From assembly GCA_035534615.1 (NCBI GenBank), contig DATLRO010000092.1, forward strand, positions 93,205 to 157,204: a stretch of 64,000 bases of DNA. Direction: 5' to 3'. The DNA is from JAGWRA01 sp035534615. Lineage in GTDB: Bacteria; Acidobacteriota; Vicinamibacteria; Vicinamibacterales; CAVVIG01. The position numbers and the translations under genes are program-made. The notes below the pieces were generated by a model. It was given only the letters and a program-made list of their open reading frames with translations. It was not told where the DNA came from and did not search any database. Positions 45,020 to 53,066 of the stretch are shown piece after piece. Numbering within the stretch: position 1 is the first letter of the stretch; each line of letters begins with the position of its first letter.

Positions 45020-46033
45020 TCAGCCGGCCGCCTGGACGGCCGGCTGCGGAGTGTGGCCGTCGAGCTTTGCCAGTTCCTCGAACAGCCGCTGCTGCTCGGG
45101 GGTCAGGTGACGCGGCAGCTGCACCTGGACCGTCGCGTAGAGATCGCCGCGGCGCTCCGGCTTGCCGACGGCCGGCATGCCGTGGCCCTTCAGGCGGAAC
45201 ACCTGGCCGTTCTGCGTCGTCGGCGGAATCCTGAGCCGGAGCGGCCGGTCGCCGAGCGTCACGACTTCCGTTTCGCCGCCGAGGACCGCGGTCGTCAGCG
45301 CCACGGGCACGCGGGTGTACAGGTCCTGATTCTTCCGCTCGAATCGCGGATGCGGCTGCAGCCGGATCCGCAGGTACAAATCGCCGGACGGCGCCCCGCC
45401 CGCACCATGCTCGCCCTCGCCCGTAATCCGCACCCGCGAGCCGTCGCCGACCCCGGCCGGAATCCGGACGTCGACCGTGCGGGCATGGCCGTCGTGCTTG
45501 ATGGACAGCCGGCGCGTCGTCCCGTTGAAGGCGTCCTCGAGCCCGAGCTCGATCTCCTGCTCGACGTCCCGGCCCGGCCGCGCACGTCCGCGACCGGCCC
45601 GGCCGCGGCGCCCCGGCTCCGCCGCCGCGCCCCCGAAGAAGGTCTTGAAGAAATCCGAGAACGGATCCTCGTCGCCGAAGAGATCGCGCATCTCTTCTTC
45701 GCTCATCGTACGGAAGCCGCCCGGGCCGCCGCCGAAATGCGCCGACCAGCCGGGCCCGCCCGGCGCACCGGCGCCGGCGGGGCCGCCCGCGCGCTGCGCC
45801 TGCTCGTACATCCGCCAGTTGCTGCCCAGCTCGTCGTACTTCTTGCGCTTCTCGGGATCGCCGAGCACCTCGTAGGCTTCGTTGATCTCCTTGAAGCGCG
45901 CTTCGGCCGCCTTGTCGCCCGGATTGACGTCCGGGTGATGCTTGCGCGCCAGCTTGCGGTACGCCTGCTTGAGTTCCTTCTCGGTGGCGGTCTTGCTCAC
46001 CCCGAGCGTCGCGTAATAGTCCTTGAAGTCCAT
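45020..46033 (-). CDS. DnaJ-family co-chaperone (CbpA-like)
   Basis: 337 residues. J domain (1-70) with 'YYATLGVSKTATEKELKQAYRKLARKHHPDVNP' including the HPD triad, a Gly-rich linker with 'FSDFFKTFFGG', then two beta C-terminal substrate domains. There is no zinc-finger cysteine domain, so it is the CbpA/type II form. ATG at 46033. It is between hspR and clpB in a heat-shock operon. Confidence 0.93.
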   Translation of the reverse strand: MDFKDYYATLGVSKTATEKELKQAYRKLARKHHPDVNPGDKAAEARFKEINEAYEVLGDPEKRKKYDELGSNWRMYEQAQRAGGPAGAGAPGGPGWSAHFGGGPGGFRTMSEEEMRDLFGDEDPFSDFFKTFFGGAAAEPGRRGRAGRGRARPGRDVEQEIELGLEDAFNGTTRRLSIKHDGHARTVDVRIPAGVGDGSRVRITGEGEHGAGGAPSGDLYLRIRLQPHPRFERKNQDLYTRVPVALTTAVLGGETEVVTLGDRPLRLRIPPTTQNGQVFRLKGHGMPAVGKPERRGDLYATVQVQLPRHLTPEQQRLFEELAKLDGHTPQPAVQAAG

Positions 46034-46055
46034 ATCGTCCGAGCCGTCTTCCGGA

Positions 46056-46406
46056 CTACCAGTCCACGCCGAGCATCCGGCCGAGCCGCTCCAGCTCCCG
46101 CGCCAGCCGCTGCCGTCCTTCGTCGCCCGCCAGCGCCTCGTCGCAGACCAGCGGCCGCAGATCGCGCACGGCGTCGGCAATCGACAACAGCCGCTGAACC
46201 CCGGCCAGGTTGATGCCGCCCTCGTCCACGAGACTCTTGATCACGCGCAGGCGGGCCAGCTCGTCCTGCGAGTACAGCCGCATGCTGCCGATCGTCCGCG
46301 TCGGCCGGATGAGCCCCAGGCGCTCGTATTTCCGGAGCGTCTGGGGATGCATGCCGAGCAGCCGCGCCGCCATGCTGATGAAGTACAGATCCTGCTCGAT
46401 AGCCAT
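46056..46406 (-). CDS. hspR: MerR-family heat-shock repressor HspR
   Basis: 116 residues. The winged helix-turn-helix 'YFISMAARLLGMHPQTLRKYERLGLIRPTRTIGSMRLYSQDELARLRVIKSL' is the HspR pattern, followed by a short effector or chaperone-binding tail. In actinobacteria and Helicobacter HspR binds HAIR palindromes and needs DnaK as co-repressor. It leads the hspR-dnaJ-clpB operon and is likely autoregulated through the palindrome in its promoter. The longer ORF upstream of ATG 46406 runs through that promoter. Confidence 0.93.
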   Translation of the reverse strand: MAIEQDLYFISMAARLLGMHPQTLRKYERLGLIRPTRTIGSMRLYSQDELARLRVIKSLVDEGGINLAGVQRLLSIADAVRDLRPLVCDEALAGDEGRQRLARELERLGRMLGVDW

Positions 46407-46417
46407 CGGGCGCGCAC

Positions 46418-46460
46418 CTTGCGTCGACACAAGTATAGGCATTGATATGAATCGTGTCAA
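46418..46460 (-). promoter_or_regulatory. hspR operon promoter with HAIR-like operator
   Basis: Minus strand: TTGACA (46460-46455), 17 bp, TATACT (46437-46432), both consensus. The repeat CTTGTGTC|GACGCAAG (46433-46418) abuts the -10 box and covers the start site, with 7 of 8 positions symmetric. The half-site resembles CTTGAGT of the HspR HAIR element but lacks its usual spacer. Confidence 0.72.
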
Positions 46461-46620
46461 TGTGGCGGAGCCTCTGGGACGAGCGCCGCCCGCTGGCGCG
46501 GAGCACCACGCGGCTCGAAGAGGAGACACGGAGAACGGGGGCCTGGGGGCCGACCGACGGTGCTGAGGATGACACCGCAGGCGTGCAGAGGCATACTGGG
46601 CGGGTCCCGCGGCTTGTCCT

Positions 46621-47367
46621 GTGCACCCTCAGATCGCCGATTTCGTCACGATTCTGCTGCTGGTCGCCCTCGAAGGGCTGCTCAGCGCCGACAACGCGAT
46701 GGTGCTGGCCGTGCTGGTTCTGGGCCTGCCCCGGCCGCAGCAGCGACGGGCGCTGCGCGTCGGGATCGGCGGCGCGTTCCTCTTCCGGACCCTGGCGACC
46801 TTCGCGGCGATCTACCTCATCAAGCTCAACGTCGTGAAGCTCGTCGGTGCGCTCTACCTGCTGTATCTGCCGGCGAAGTACTTCCACGGCCGGGAAGCGG
46901 GTGAGGCCCGTCGTGCCGCCCCGGCGGCGCGGTCATGGCTGGGGCTGCCGCCGTTTTGGGCGACGGTGGTCCGGATCGAGCTGACCGACATCGTCTTCGC
47001 ATTCGATTCAATCCTGGTGGCGGTCGCGATGTCGCCGAAGATCTGGGTCGTCCTGTCCGGCGGCCTGCTCGGGATCGTCATGATGCGGATCGTCATCACC
47101 AGGCTTCTGTCGCTCATCGAGCGGTATCCGGCGCTGGTGGACGGCGCGTTCGTGATCATCGGCTGGGTCGGTCTCAAGCTGCTCCTGGACTACCTGCACA
47201 CGCGCGGCACCATCGGCGTCGCAGTCCCGCAGTGGCTGTCGCTCAGCCTCGTCGGGGCGATTTTCGGCGGGGCGCTCGTGTACGCCCGCCGCGAGGAGGC
47301 CCGCCGGATTGCGCGCGAGGCGGAGCTCGGCGCACGGCGGGACGGGACGGAAGGAGACGGGTCGTGA
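46621..47367 (+). CDS. TerC-family integral membrane protein
   Basis: 248 residues with about seven transmembrane segments. The conserved acidic motifs 'EGLLSADNAMVLAVLV' and 'RIELTDIVFAFDSILVAVAM' are the TerC signature, probably metal-binding. Family members export manganese or help load metal onto secreted proteins. GTG start at 46621. I looked for a manganese riboswitch in the 160 bp upstream and did not find its conserved sequence. Confidence 0.9.
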   Translation: MHPQIADFVTILLLVALEGLLSADNAMVLAVLVLGLPRPQQRRALRVGIGGAFLFRTLATFAAIYLIKLNVVKLVGALYLLYLPAKYFHGREAGEARRAAPAARSWLGLPPFWATVVRIELTDIVFAFDSILVAVAMSPKIWVVLSGGLLGIVMMRIVITRLLSLIERYPALVDGAFVIIGWVGLKLLLDYLHTRGTIGVAVPQWLSLSLVGAIFGGALVYARREEARRIAREAELGARRDGTEGDGS

Positions 47368-47552
47368 GTGACGCCACGGAATCGCTGGCCTGCGGATGCC
47401 GCGTGACGACGCGGCGGGATTTTCTGGGACGGGTCGTCGGAACGATCGTCGAGCGGGACGGGGCCTGCCCGCGCGGGGACCATCAGCCGGGGGCGCAGGT
47501 CGTGATGCCGGGGCGGGACAACGCCGGTCCGCCGCCGGCCCGGACGCTCTGA
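47364..47552 (+). CDS. Small hypothetical protein coupled to TerC
   Basis: 62 residues, soluble, beginning MSDATESLACGCRVTTRRD. The GTG start overlaps the TerC stop (GTGA) and has GGAG 8 nt upstream, which is good evidence for translation. Two Cys form a CGC motif, and a further Cys and His follow ('GACPRGDHQPG'), so metal binding is conceivable. No family recognised. Confidence 0.6.
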   Translation: MSDATESLACGCRVTTRRDFLGRVVGTIVERDGACPRGDHQPGAQVVMPGRDNAGPPPARTL

Positions 47553-47609
47553 GCAGAACCAGGGGGCGTGCCGCGGCCGCCACCGGCGCCGCATCCGCCC
47601 GGCGGGTGC

Positions 47610-48014
47610 CTACCAGCCTTTCAGCTTCCGCAGCGCCCGTCGCTCCCGTTTGTCCGGCGCATGTGCCGGCGTGACCGACGCGCGATACTGCCGCTCCAGG
47701 CGGCGCATCTCCACCTGCTCCGGCGTCGGCGGCGGGGTCAGGTCCTCGTACAGTTCCCGTGCCTCGGCTTTGGGGAGGTGGCGGTCGGCCAGCTGGCGAA
47801 CGACCACGGTCTGCCTGCGCCCGTAGGGGCGGGAAATCTGCAGCCGGTCGCCGGGATGAATCAGGCGGTGAGGCTTGGCGGCCTGGCCGTTGACGTCGAC
47901 CTTGCCGCCCTTGCAGGCTATCTGGGCTTCGGATCGGGTCCTGAACAGACAGGCGACGTCCAGCCAGACATCCAGTCTGACGCCGTCGGGCAGGGGGTGG
48001 TCGGCCGGAGCCAT
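47610..48014 (-). CDS. RNA-binding S4 domain protein (Hsp15-like)
   Basis: 134 residues. The S4 domain is at the N-terminus ('VRLDVWLDVACLFRTRSEAQIACKGGKVDVNGQAAKPHRLIHPGDRLQI'), followed by a basic C-terminal tail ending 'RALRKLKGW'. This matches Hsp15/RqcH-associated RqcP-like proteins that bind 50S-nascent chain complexes. Specific function is inferred only. Confidence 0.85.
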   Translation of the reverse strand: MAPADHPLPDGVRLDVWLDVACLFRTRSEAQIACKGGKVDVNGQAAKPHRLIHPGDRLQISRPYGRRQTVVVRQLADRHLPKAEARELYEDLTPPPTPEQVEMRRLERQYRASVTPAHAPDKRERRALRKLKGW

Positions 48015-48115
48015 GCTCCTGAAAGCAGACCGGCGGTCGTCGCGTCGCCGCCGGCACCGAGGGGGGACGTCCGGACCCGGACGGATGGCCGGGGTCCGGA
48101 CGTCGGCCGCCGGTG

Positions 48116-49186
48116 CTAGATGTAGATCTCGATCTTGCTCTTCTTGCGGAGCTGATCGACCAGGGCCGCGGTCTGCTTCTGGCGGGCCTGGTTGGTCAGG
48201 AAGTTCTTGATATCCTGCTGAACCTCGGCCAGCGGCGCCGTGCGGGCCGGGCGGCGGCCGGTCACCTTGATGATGTGGAAGCCGAACGGCGTCTCGACGA
48301 TGCCGCTCACCTGGCCCGGCTGCAGGGCGAACGCCGCCTGCTCGAACGCCGGGACCATCTCCCCCTTCTGGAAATAGCCGAGATCGCCGCCGTGCGCGGC
48401 GCTGCCCGGATCGTCGGAATTCGCCTTGGCGAGCGCGGCGAAGTCGGCGCCGGCCTTGATCTGCTTGAGCAGCCCTTCGGCCTTCGCCCGGGCGGCCGCC
48501 TTCTGCTGCGGCGTGGCGTCCTTGGGCACGGCGATCAGGATGTGGCTCGCGCGCACCGCCTCGCCTTGGGCGAACGACGCCTTGTTCTGCGCGTAGAAGG
48601 CCGCCACTTCGGCATCGGTGACGACGATCTTCGGCGCGACCTCGTCGTTCAGCATCTTGGAGACCATGAGGCTGGTCCGGATCGTGTCCTTCAGCTTCAG
48701 TTCAGAGGTCCCCTGGGCCGTGAGCGCCTTGTCGAACGCCGCCTGATCGGGAAACTGCTTCTCAATCTGGGTGAAGCGATCGTTCAGCTCCGCGGCCGGG
48801 ATCAGGATCTTTTTGGTCTTCGCTTCCTGCTCGAGGAGGTGGTAGGTCACGAGCTGGTCGAGCACGCTCCGCAGGATCTCGCTGCGGCGATCGACCGGTA
48901 CGGGACCGCCGTTGCGGGCTTCCAGGCTGTGGACGGCCGCTTCGAATTCGCCCCGGCTGATCGCTTCGCCGTTGACGCGGGCGATCACCGCCGGTAACTG
49001 GGCGGGCACCGGCTTCACGGCCGGCACCGCGGGGGACTGCGGGTGGGCCGGCATCGCCTGCGTCTGTGCGGCCGGATCGGCCATGGCCGACGCCGCGGGG
49101 GCGTTCCGGCAGCCGATGAACGCGACCAGGAGCAGGACGGCGACCAGCTGGAACGTCGTGAATCTTGCGAATCTGACCAATGTCAC
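48116..49186 (-). CDS. Parvulin-type peptidyl-prolyl isomerase, lipoprotein
   Basis: 356 residues. The N-terminus MTLVRFARFTTFQLVAVLLL...FIGC ends in a lipobox-like FIGC, so it is probably a PrsA-like lipoprotein. A SurA-N-like chaperone domain (about 55-200) precedes one parvulin domain: 'ASHILIAVPKDAT..QKAAARAKAEGLLKQIKAGADFAALAKANSDDPGSAAHGGDLGYFQKGEMVPAFEQAAFAL..VETPFGFHIIKV'. It would assist folding of exported proteins. GTG start at 49186 with GAGGG 6 nt upstream. Confidence 0.92.
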   Translation of the reverse strand: MTLVRFARFTTFQLVAVLLLVAFIGCRNAPAASAMADPAAQTQAMPAHPQSPAVPAVKPVPAQLPAVIARVNGEAISRGEFEAAVHSLEARNGGPVPVDRRSEILRSVLDQLVTYHLLEQEAKTKKILIPAAELNDRFTQIEKQFPDQAAFDKALTAQGTSELKLKDTIRTSLMVSKMLNDEVAPKIVVTDAEVAAFYAQNKASFAQGEAVRASHILIAVPKDATPQQKAAARAKAEGLLKQIKAGADFAALAKANSDDPGSAAHGGDLGYFQKGEMVPAFEQAAFALQPGQVSGIVETPFGFHIIKVTGRRPARTAPLAEVQQDIKNFLTNQARQKQTAALVDQLRKKSKIEIYI

Positions 49187-49596
49187 AGGAAGCCCTCTGA
49201 GTAATGTCCGGGAACCGCGCCGCGTCCGGGTGCCAGGCACGAAATCTGGCCACGGGCCGGTCGGAGCCCCGTCGGCCGCTTTCACGATCCGCCCGTGCGG
49301 CACGAGTGGAGACCTCGATTATAGCAGGTCGCGGCCCGGCTCAGCCGCAGCGGCCGACAGGCCGATCCGCCGGCTCCACCCCGGCCGTTGCCGGCTGAGC
49401 CGGCCGATGTACACTACGCCGCGCAGCGGAGGATTGCTTCCCCCGCCGGTGAGCGGGCAGGGCGCCGCGGGGGCACCGGCAGAGACAGGGGACAGTCGGC
49501 GCCCCCGAGCCCGCCGGCGCACCGGGGGCGGGGCACGGGGATGTCATCGCGGTCGGCGTGAACCAGCAGCGCGCATGGCGCGCACGGAGGTCCTTC
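49187..49596. other. 410-bp divergent spacer with a weak promoter candidate
   Basis: Between the divergent PPIase and amidohydrolase genes. On the plus strand TTGCCG (49388-49393), 16 bp, TACACT (49410-49415) is a weak candidate promoter for the amidohydrolase. No RNA gene or other repeat is convincing. Confidence 0.4.
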
Positions 49597-50892
49597 GTGA
49601 AACGATCATTCTGGGTTCTGATGCTGCTGCTGGCCGGCGGGCCGGCCGTGTCGTCCGCCTCGGCGCGGACGCTGATCGTCCATTGCGGCACGCTGATCTT
49701 CGACACCACCAGGCCCCCGATGACGAACGCCGACGTGGTCATCGTGGACGGCCGGGTGACCGAGGTCGGGCACGACCTGAAGGCGCCGGCCGGCGCCGAC
49801 CGGCTCGACCTGTCTGGCGAGACGGTCATGCCGGGCGTCATCGACGCGCACAGCCACATGTACACCGGGCCGATGGGGGAGGGGATCCCCTCGGTGCCGC
49901 TGCAGGTCCTGCGGGCCGCGCCGGGGATGACCTATGCGCTCAGGAGCGGCATCGTGGCGATCCGTGTGCTGGGCACGGCCGGCTTCATCGACGTCGCCCT
50001 GCGCGACGCCATCGATGAAGGGACGCTCGAGGGGCCGCACATCATCCCGGCGGCGCACGCGCTGACGATTCCGGGCGGCCATGGCGACTTCAATCCGATG
50101 CCGCCCGAGATGCTGATGACCGACTACTACACGCCGCTGAACGGCTTCGTGAATTCCCCGGCAGACGCCGAGAAAGCGGTGCACCTGCAGATCAAGTACG
50201 GCGCGCGGGTCATCAAGCTGCTGGCGTCGGGCGGCGTCGCGTCGCCGCTCGATTCGCCGACCGCCGAACAGCTCTCGCCGGAGGAGATGCGTGTCGCCGT
50301 GGAGCAGGCGCATATGGACCACATCAAGGTCGCGGCGCATGCCGAGAACACGAACACGATCCATGACGCGCTGGCGGCCGGCGTCGATTCGATCGAGCAC
50401 GGCGCCGGGCTGGACCAGGCGGAAGCGGATTATATGAAGGCGCACGGCATCTTCCTGGTCCCGACGCTGCACGTCGTCGATTCGATCGTCCACGTGAAGC
50501 CGGAGTATCACTATCCCGCCTACATGATCCGCAAGGGACAGGCGCTGGCGAAGATCCATTTCCCGAGCTTCCGGCTCGCCCTGGCGACCGGGGTCAAGAT
50601 GGCGACGGGAAACGACGGGTTCTATCACCCCGGATCGGCGACCGTCCTGGACGAGATCGTCACCGACGTGAAATACGGGATGACACCGCAGCAGGCGTTG
50701 ACCGCCGCGACCCGGGGCGGCGCCGAGCTGCTCGGCCTGCCGGAGCTCGGCACGATCGCGGTCGGCAAGGAAGGCGACCTGCTCGCCGTGCAGGGCGACC
50801 CCCTGACGGACATCGGGGCGATCAAGCACACCAGGGCGGTCGTCTATCAGGGACGGATCATCGTCAACCACGTCACCGGCGAGACGAGATAG
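49597..50892 (+). CDS. Secreted amidohydrolase (metal-dependent)
   Basis: 431 residues with a signal peptide (MKRSFWVLMLLLAGGPAVSSASA). The TIM-barrel metal site is 'DAHSHM' (HxH), 'VIKLLASGG' (possible bridging Lys), 'VAAHAEN' and 'SIEHGAGL' (His), and 'TGNDGF' (Asp). This is the imidazolonepropionase/prolidase-like Xaa-Pro branch. Periplasmic hydrolysis of a dipeptide or lactam is plausible. GTG start at 49597 with GGAGG 6 nt upstream, preferred over GTG 49558. Confidence 0.88.
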   Translation: MKRSFWVLMLLLAGGPAVSSASARTLIVHCGTLIFDTTRPPMTNADVVIVDGRVTEVGHDLKAPAGADRLDLSGETVMPGVIDAHSHMYTGPMGEGIPSVPLQVLRAAPGMTYALRSGIVAIRVLGTAGFIDVALRDAIDEGTLEGPHIIPAAHALTIPGGHGDFNPMPPEMLMTDYYTPLNGFVNSPADAEKAVHLQIKYGARVIKLLASGGVASPLDSPTAEQLSPEEMRVAVEQAHMDHIKVAAHAENTNTIHDALAAGVDSIEHGAGLDQAEADYMKAHGIFLVPTLHVVDSIVHVKPEYHYPAYMIRKGQALAKIHFPSFRLALATGVKMATGNDGFYHPGSATVLDEIVTDVKYGMTPQQALTAATRGGAELLGLPELGTIAVGKEGDLLAVQGDPLTDIGAIKHTRAVVYQGRIIVNHVTGETR

Positions 50893-50967
50893 GATGCCGC
50901 CATCCGGGGCGGAGACCGGCGCGTGGCCGGCTCTCCGCCGGCCGGAGCCGGCGATCGGGGAGGGGCC

Positions 50968-51906
50968 ATGCAGGCAGAACGGGACGGCGGACGGACGCGG
51001 GGAAGGCGGATCGGACTGGTGGCGCTCGCGATCGGCCTGGCGATGGCCGCCGGCGCGCCGGTGAGGATGACGGCCCGGGCGGGCCACTGGGTCGTGGTGC
51101 ACACGTGGCCGCCGGTCCCCTCGTCCGTCACGTGGGGACAGCCGTCCGCGGTGGCGGTCGACCAGCAGGGCGATCTGATCATCCTGCAGCGCGGGACGCC
51201 GCCGCTGCTCGAGTTCGCCCCCGATGGCCGGATGATCAGAGCCTGGGGCGCCGGGTTCTTCAAGAATCCCCACGGCATGAAGATCGACCCGCGCGGCAAC
51301 ATCTGGGTCACCGACTCGGTGCGCAACATCATCGTCGAATATTCGCCGGCAGGGAAGCGGCTGCGCGTGATCGGCACGCCTGATGAGGCCGGCACCGGCC
51401 CCGACCACTTCGGCGGCGTCACCGATCTGGCCTTTGCGCCGAACGGCGATTTCTACGTGGCCGACGGCTATCAGAACGCCCGGATCATGAAATTCGACGG
51501 ACACGGCAGGTTCCTCTTCCAGTGGGGCCGGCCGGGATCGGGGCCGGGGGAGTTCCACCTGCCGCACGCGATTGCCGTCGATTCGCACGGGCGCGTGTAC
51601 GTGGCCGATCGCGAGAACAGCCGGATCCAGGTCTTCACCGGCGCCGGAAAATACATCACGCAGTGGCACGGGGTGAAGCCGTTCGGCCTGGCGATGACGA
51701 AGGACGACAAGCTGTGGGTGGCCGATACGCAGGCCAATCGCATGGTCGAGTTCAATCTCGCGGGAAAGGTGGTCGACGCCTTCACGCCGTCGGACCCGAA
51801 GCCGGGGACGCTGATGGGGCCGCACATGGTGGCGATCGGGCCGGACGGCGCGCTCTATCTGGCCGAGACCCGGCGGATGACCGTCCGCGAGTTCAGGAAG
51901 GAGTAA
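50968..51906 (+). CDS. Secreted NHL-repeat beta-propeller protein
   Basis: 312 residues. The signal peptide is about residues 1-35. Six NHL-like blades follow ('PHGMKIDPRGNIWVTDSVRNIIVEYSPAG', 'LPHAIAVDSHGRVYVADRENSRIQVFTGAG'), resembling the peptidyl-alpha-hydroxyglycine lyase (PAL) family, but catalytic assignment is not possible. ATG at 50968 with GGGGAGGGG upstream. The 3' end overlaps the convergent FMN oxidase by 14 bases. Confidence 0.85.
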   Translation: MQAERDGGRTRGRRIGLVALAIGLAMAAGAPVRMTARAGHWVVVHTWPPVPSSVTWGQPSAVAVDQQGDLIILQRGTPPLLEFAPDGRMIRAWGAGFFKNPHGMKIDPRGNIWVTDSVRNIIVEYSPAGKRLRVIGTPDEAGTGPDHFGGVTDLAFAPNGDFYVADGYQNARIMKFDGHGRFLFQWGRPGSGPGEFHLPHAIAVDSHGRVYVADRENSRIQVFTGAGKYITQWHGVKPFGLAMTKDDKLWVADTQANRMVEFNLAGKVVDAFTPSDPKPGTLMGPHMVAIGPDGALYLAETRRMTVREFRKE

Positions 51907-52990
51907 CCGGCGGACCGTCGGCCACGAGCGTGCGATCGATCGAGGCGAGGGTCGGCCGCCCGGCCAGCGCCATCGCGAGTTCGAGCTCGTCCCGGAGCAG
52001 CGCCAGCACCCGGGACACGCCCGGTTCGCCGGCGGCCGCGAGGCCCCAGAGATACGGCCGCCCGATCAGCACCGCCCGGGCGCCGAGGGCCAGCGCCTTC
52101 AGCACGTCCGTGCCGCGGCGGATCCCGCCGTCGAGCAGCACCGGCAGGCTGCCGTCCACCGCCTGGACGACTTCCGGCAGCGCGGCGATCGTCGACGGGA
52201 CGCCGTCGAGCTGTCGTGCGCCGTGGTTCGAGACCACGAGACCGTCCACGCCGGCCGTCCGCGCGCGCGCCGCGTCTTCGGCGGTGAGGATCCCCTTGAG
52301 GACGATCGGCAGGTGCGTGATCGAGCGGAGCCAGTCGATCGAGGCCCAGGTCAGCGACGGATCGAAGAGCCGGAAGACGTAATCGAAGAAGCTGGAGTCG
52401 CGGGCCCAGGCGGCCTCGGTCGTGCGGCCGAGGCTCTCGAAGTTCCGGATGGCCGCTTCGGGCGGGAGGACGAACCTGTTCCGGACGTCGCGCTCGCGCC
52501 GGCCCAGGCGGGGCGTGTCGACCGTGAGCACGAGCGCGCGGTATCCGGCGGCTTCGGCGCGTCGGACCAGGTCGCGCGTCAGCTCGCGATCCCGGTAGAC
52601 GTAGAGCTGAAACCAGCAGGGGCCCGTCGCGGCGCGGGCGATTTCCTCGAGCGAACAGGACGCGATGGTGCTCGCAATCATGAGCGTGCCGGCCGCGCCG
52701 GCCGCCCGGGCGACCGCCTGTTCGCCGTCGGGGTGCGCGAGCCGGTTGAACGCCGTGGGCGCCGCCAGCACCGGAAAGGCCAGGCGCGCGCCGAGCAGAT
52801 CGAGCGAGGCGTCGATCCGGCTCACGTCGACCAGGACGCGCGGCCGCAGCACCAGCCGCTCGAAGCCGCGGCGGTTTTCGGCCAGCGTCCGCTCGTCACC
52901 GGCCGCGCCGGCGTAGTAGTCGTACGCGGCCGGCTCCATGCGCTGGCGGGCCAGCGCTTCGAATTCCAGCACGTTCACCGGTTCGTCCAT
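51893..52990 (-). CDS. FMN-dependent alpha-hydroxyacid oxidase/dehydrogenase
   Basis: 365 residues, lactate/glycolate oxidase family. N-terminal 'AAYDYYAGAAGDERTL' (substrate Tyr), 'AAPTAFNRLAHPDGE', the catalytic His in 'VVSNHGARQLDGVP' and the FMN-phosphate segment 'LDGGIRRGTDVLKALALGARAVLIGRPYLWGLA' are intact. It could oxidise lactate, glycolate or a longer hydroxyacid. ATG at 52990, with a TATAAT at 53010-53005 giving a very short leader. Confidence 0.93.
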   Translation of the reverse strand: MDEPVNVLEFEALARQRMEPAAYDYYAGAAGDERTLAENRRGFERLVLRPRVLVDVSRIDASLDLLGARLAFPVLAAPTAFNRLAHPDGEQAVARAAGAAGTLMIASTIASCSLEEIARAATGPCWFQLYVYRDRELTRDLVRRAEAAGYRALVLTVDTPRLGRRERDVRNRFVLPPEAAIRNFESLGRTTEAAWARDSSFFDYVFRLFDPSLTWASIDWLRSITHLPIVLKGILTAEDAARARTAGVDGLVVSNHGARQLDGVPSTIAALPEVVQAVDGSLPVLLDGGIRRGTDVLKALALGARAVLIGRPYLWGLAAAGEPGVSRVLALLRDELELAMALAGRPTLASIDRTLVADGPPVTPS

Positions 52991-53004
52991 CGCCCTGTCC
53001 GGGA

Positions 53005-53010
53005 ATTATA
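53005..53010 (-). promoter_or_regulatory. -10 element for the FMN oxidase gene
   Basis: Perfect TATAAT on the minus strand (53010-53005), 14 bases before the ATG at 52990. There is no recognisable -35 at 16-18 bp, so it is a partial match only. Transcription starting about 7 bases later would leave a leader of about 8 nt. Confidence 0.4.
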
Positions 53011-53066
53011 TCCGGCGAACGGATCCAGGCCGGTGGAGCCTGCGCCGGGCACGCCGGGCGGTGGAT

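Noticed and set aside
46461..46620. Manganese (yybP-ykoY) riboswitch ahead of TerC
   Set aside because: Searched by eye for its conserved loop sequences; not found.
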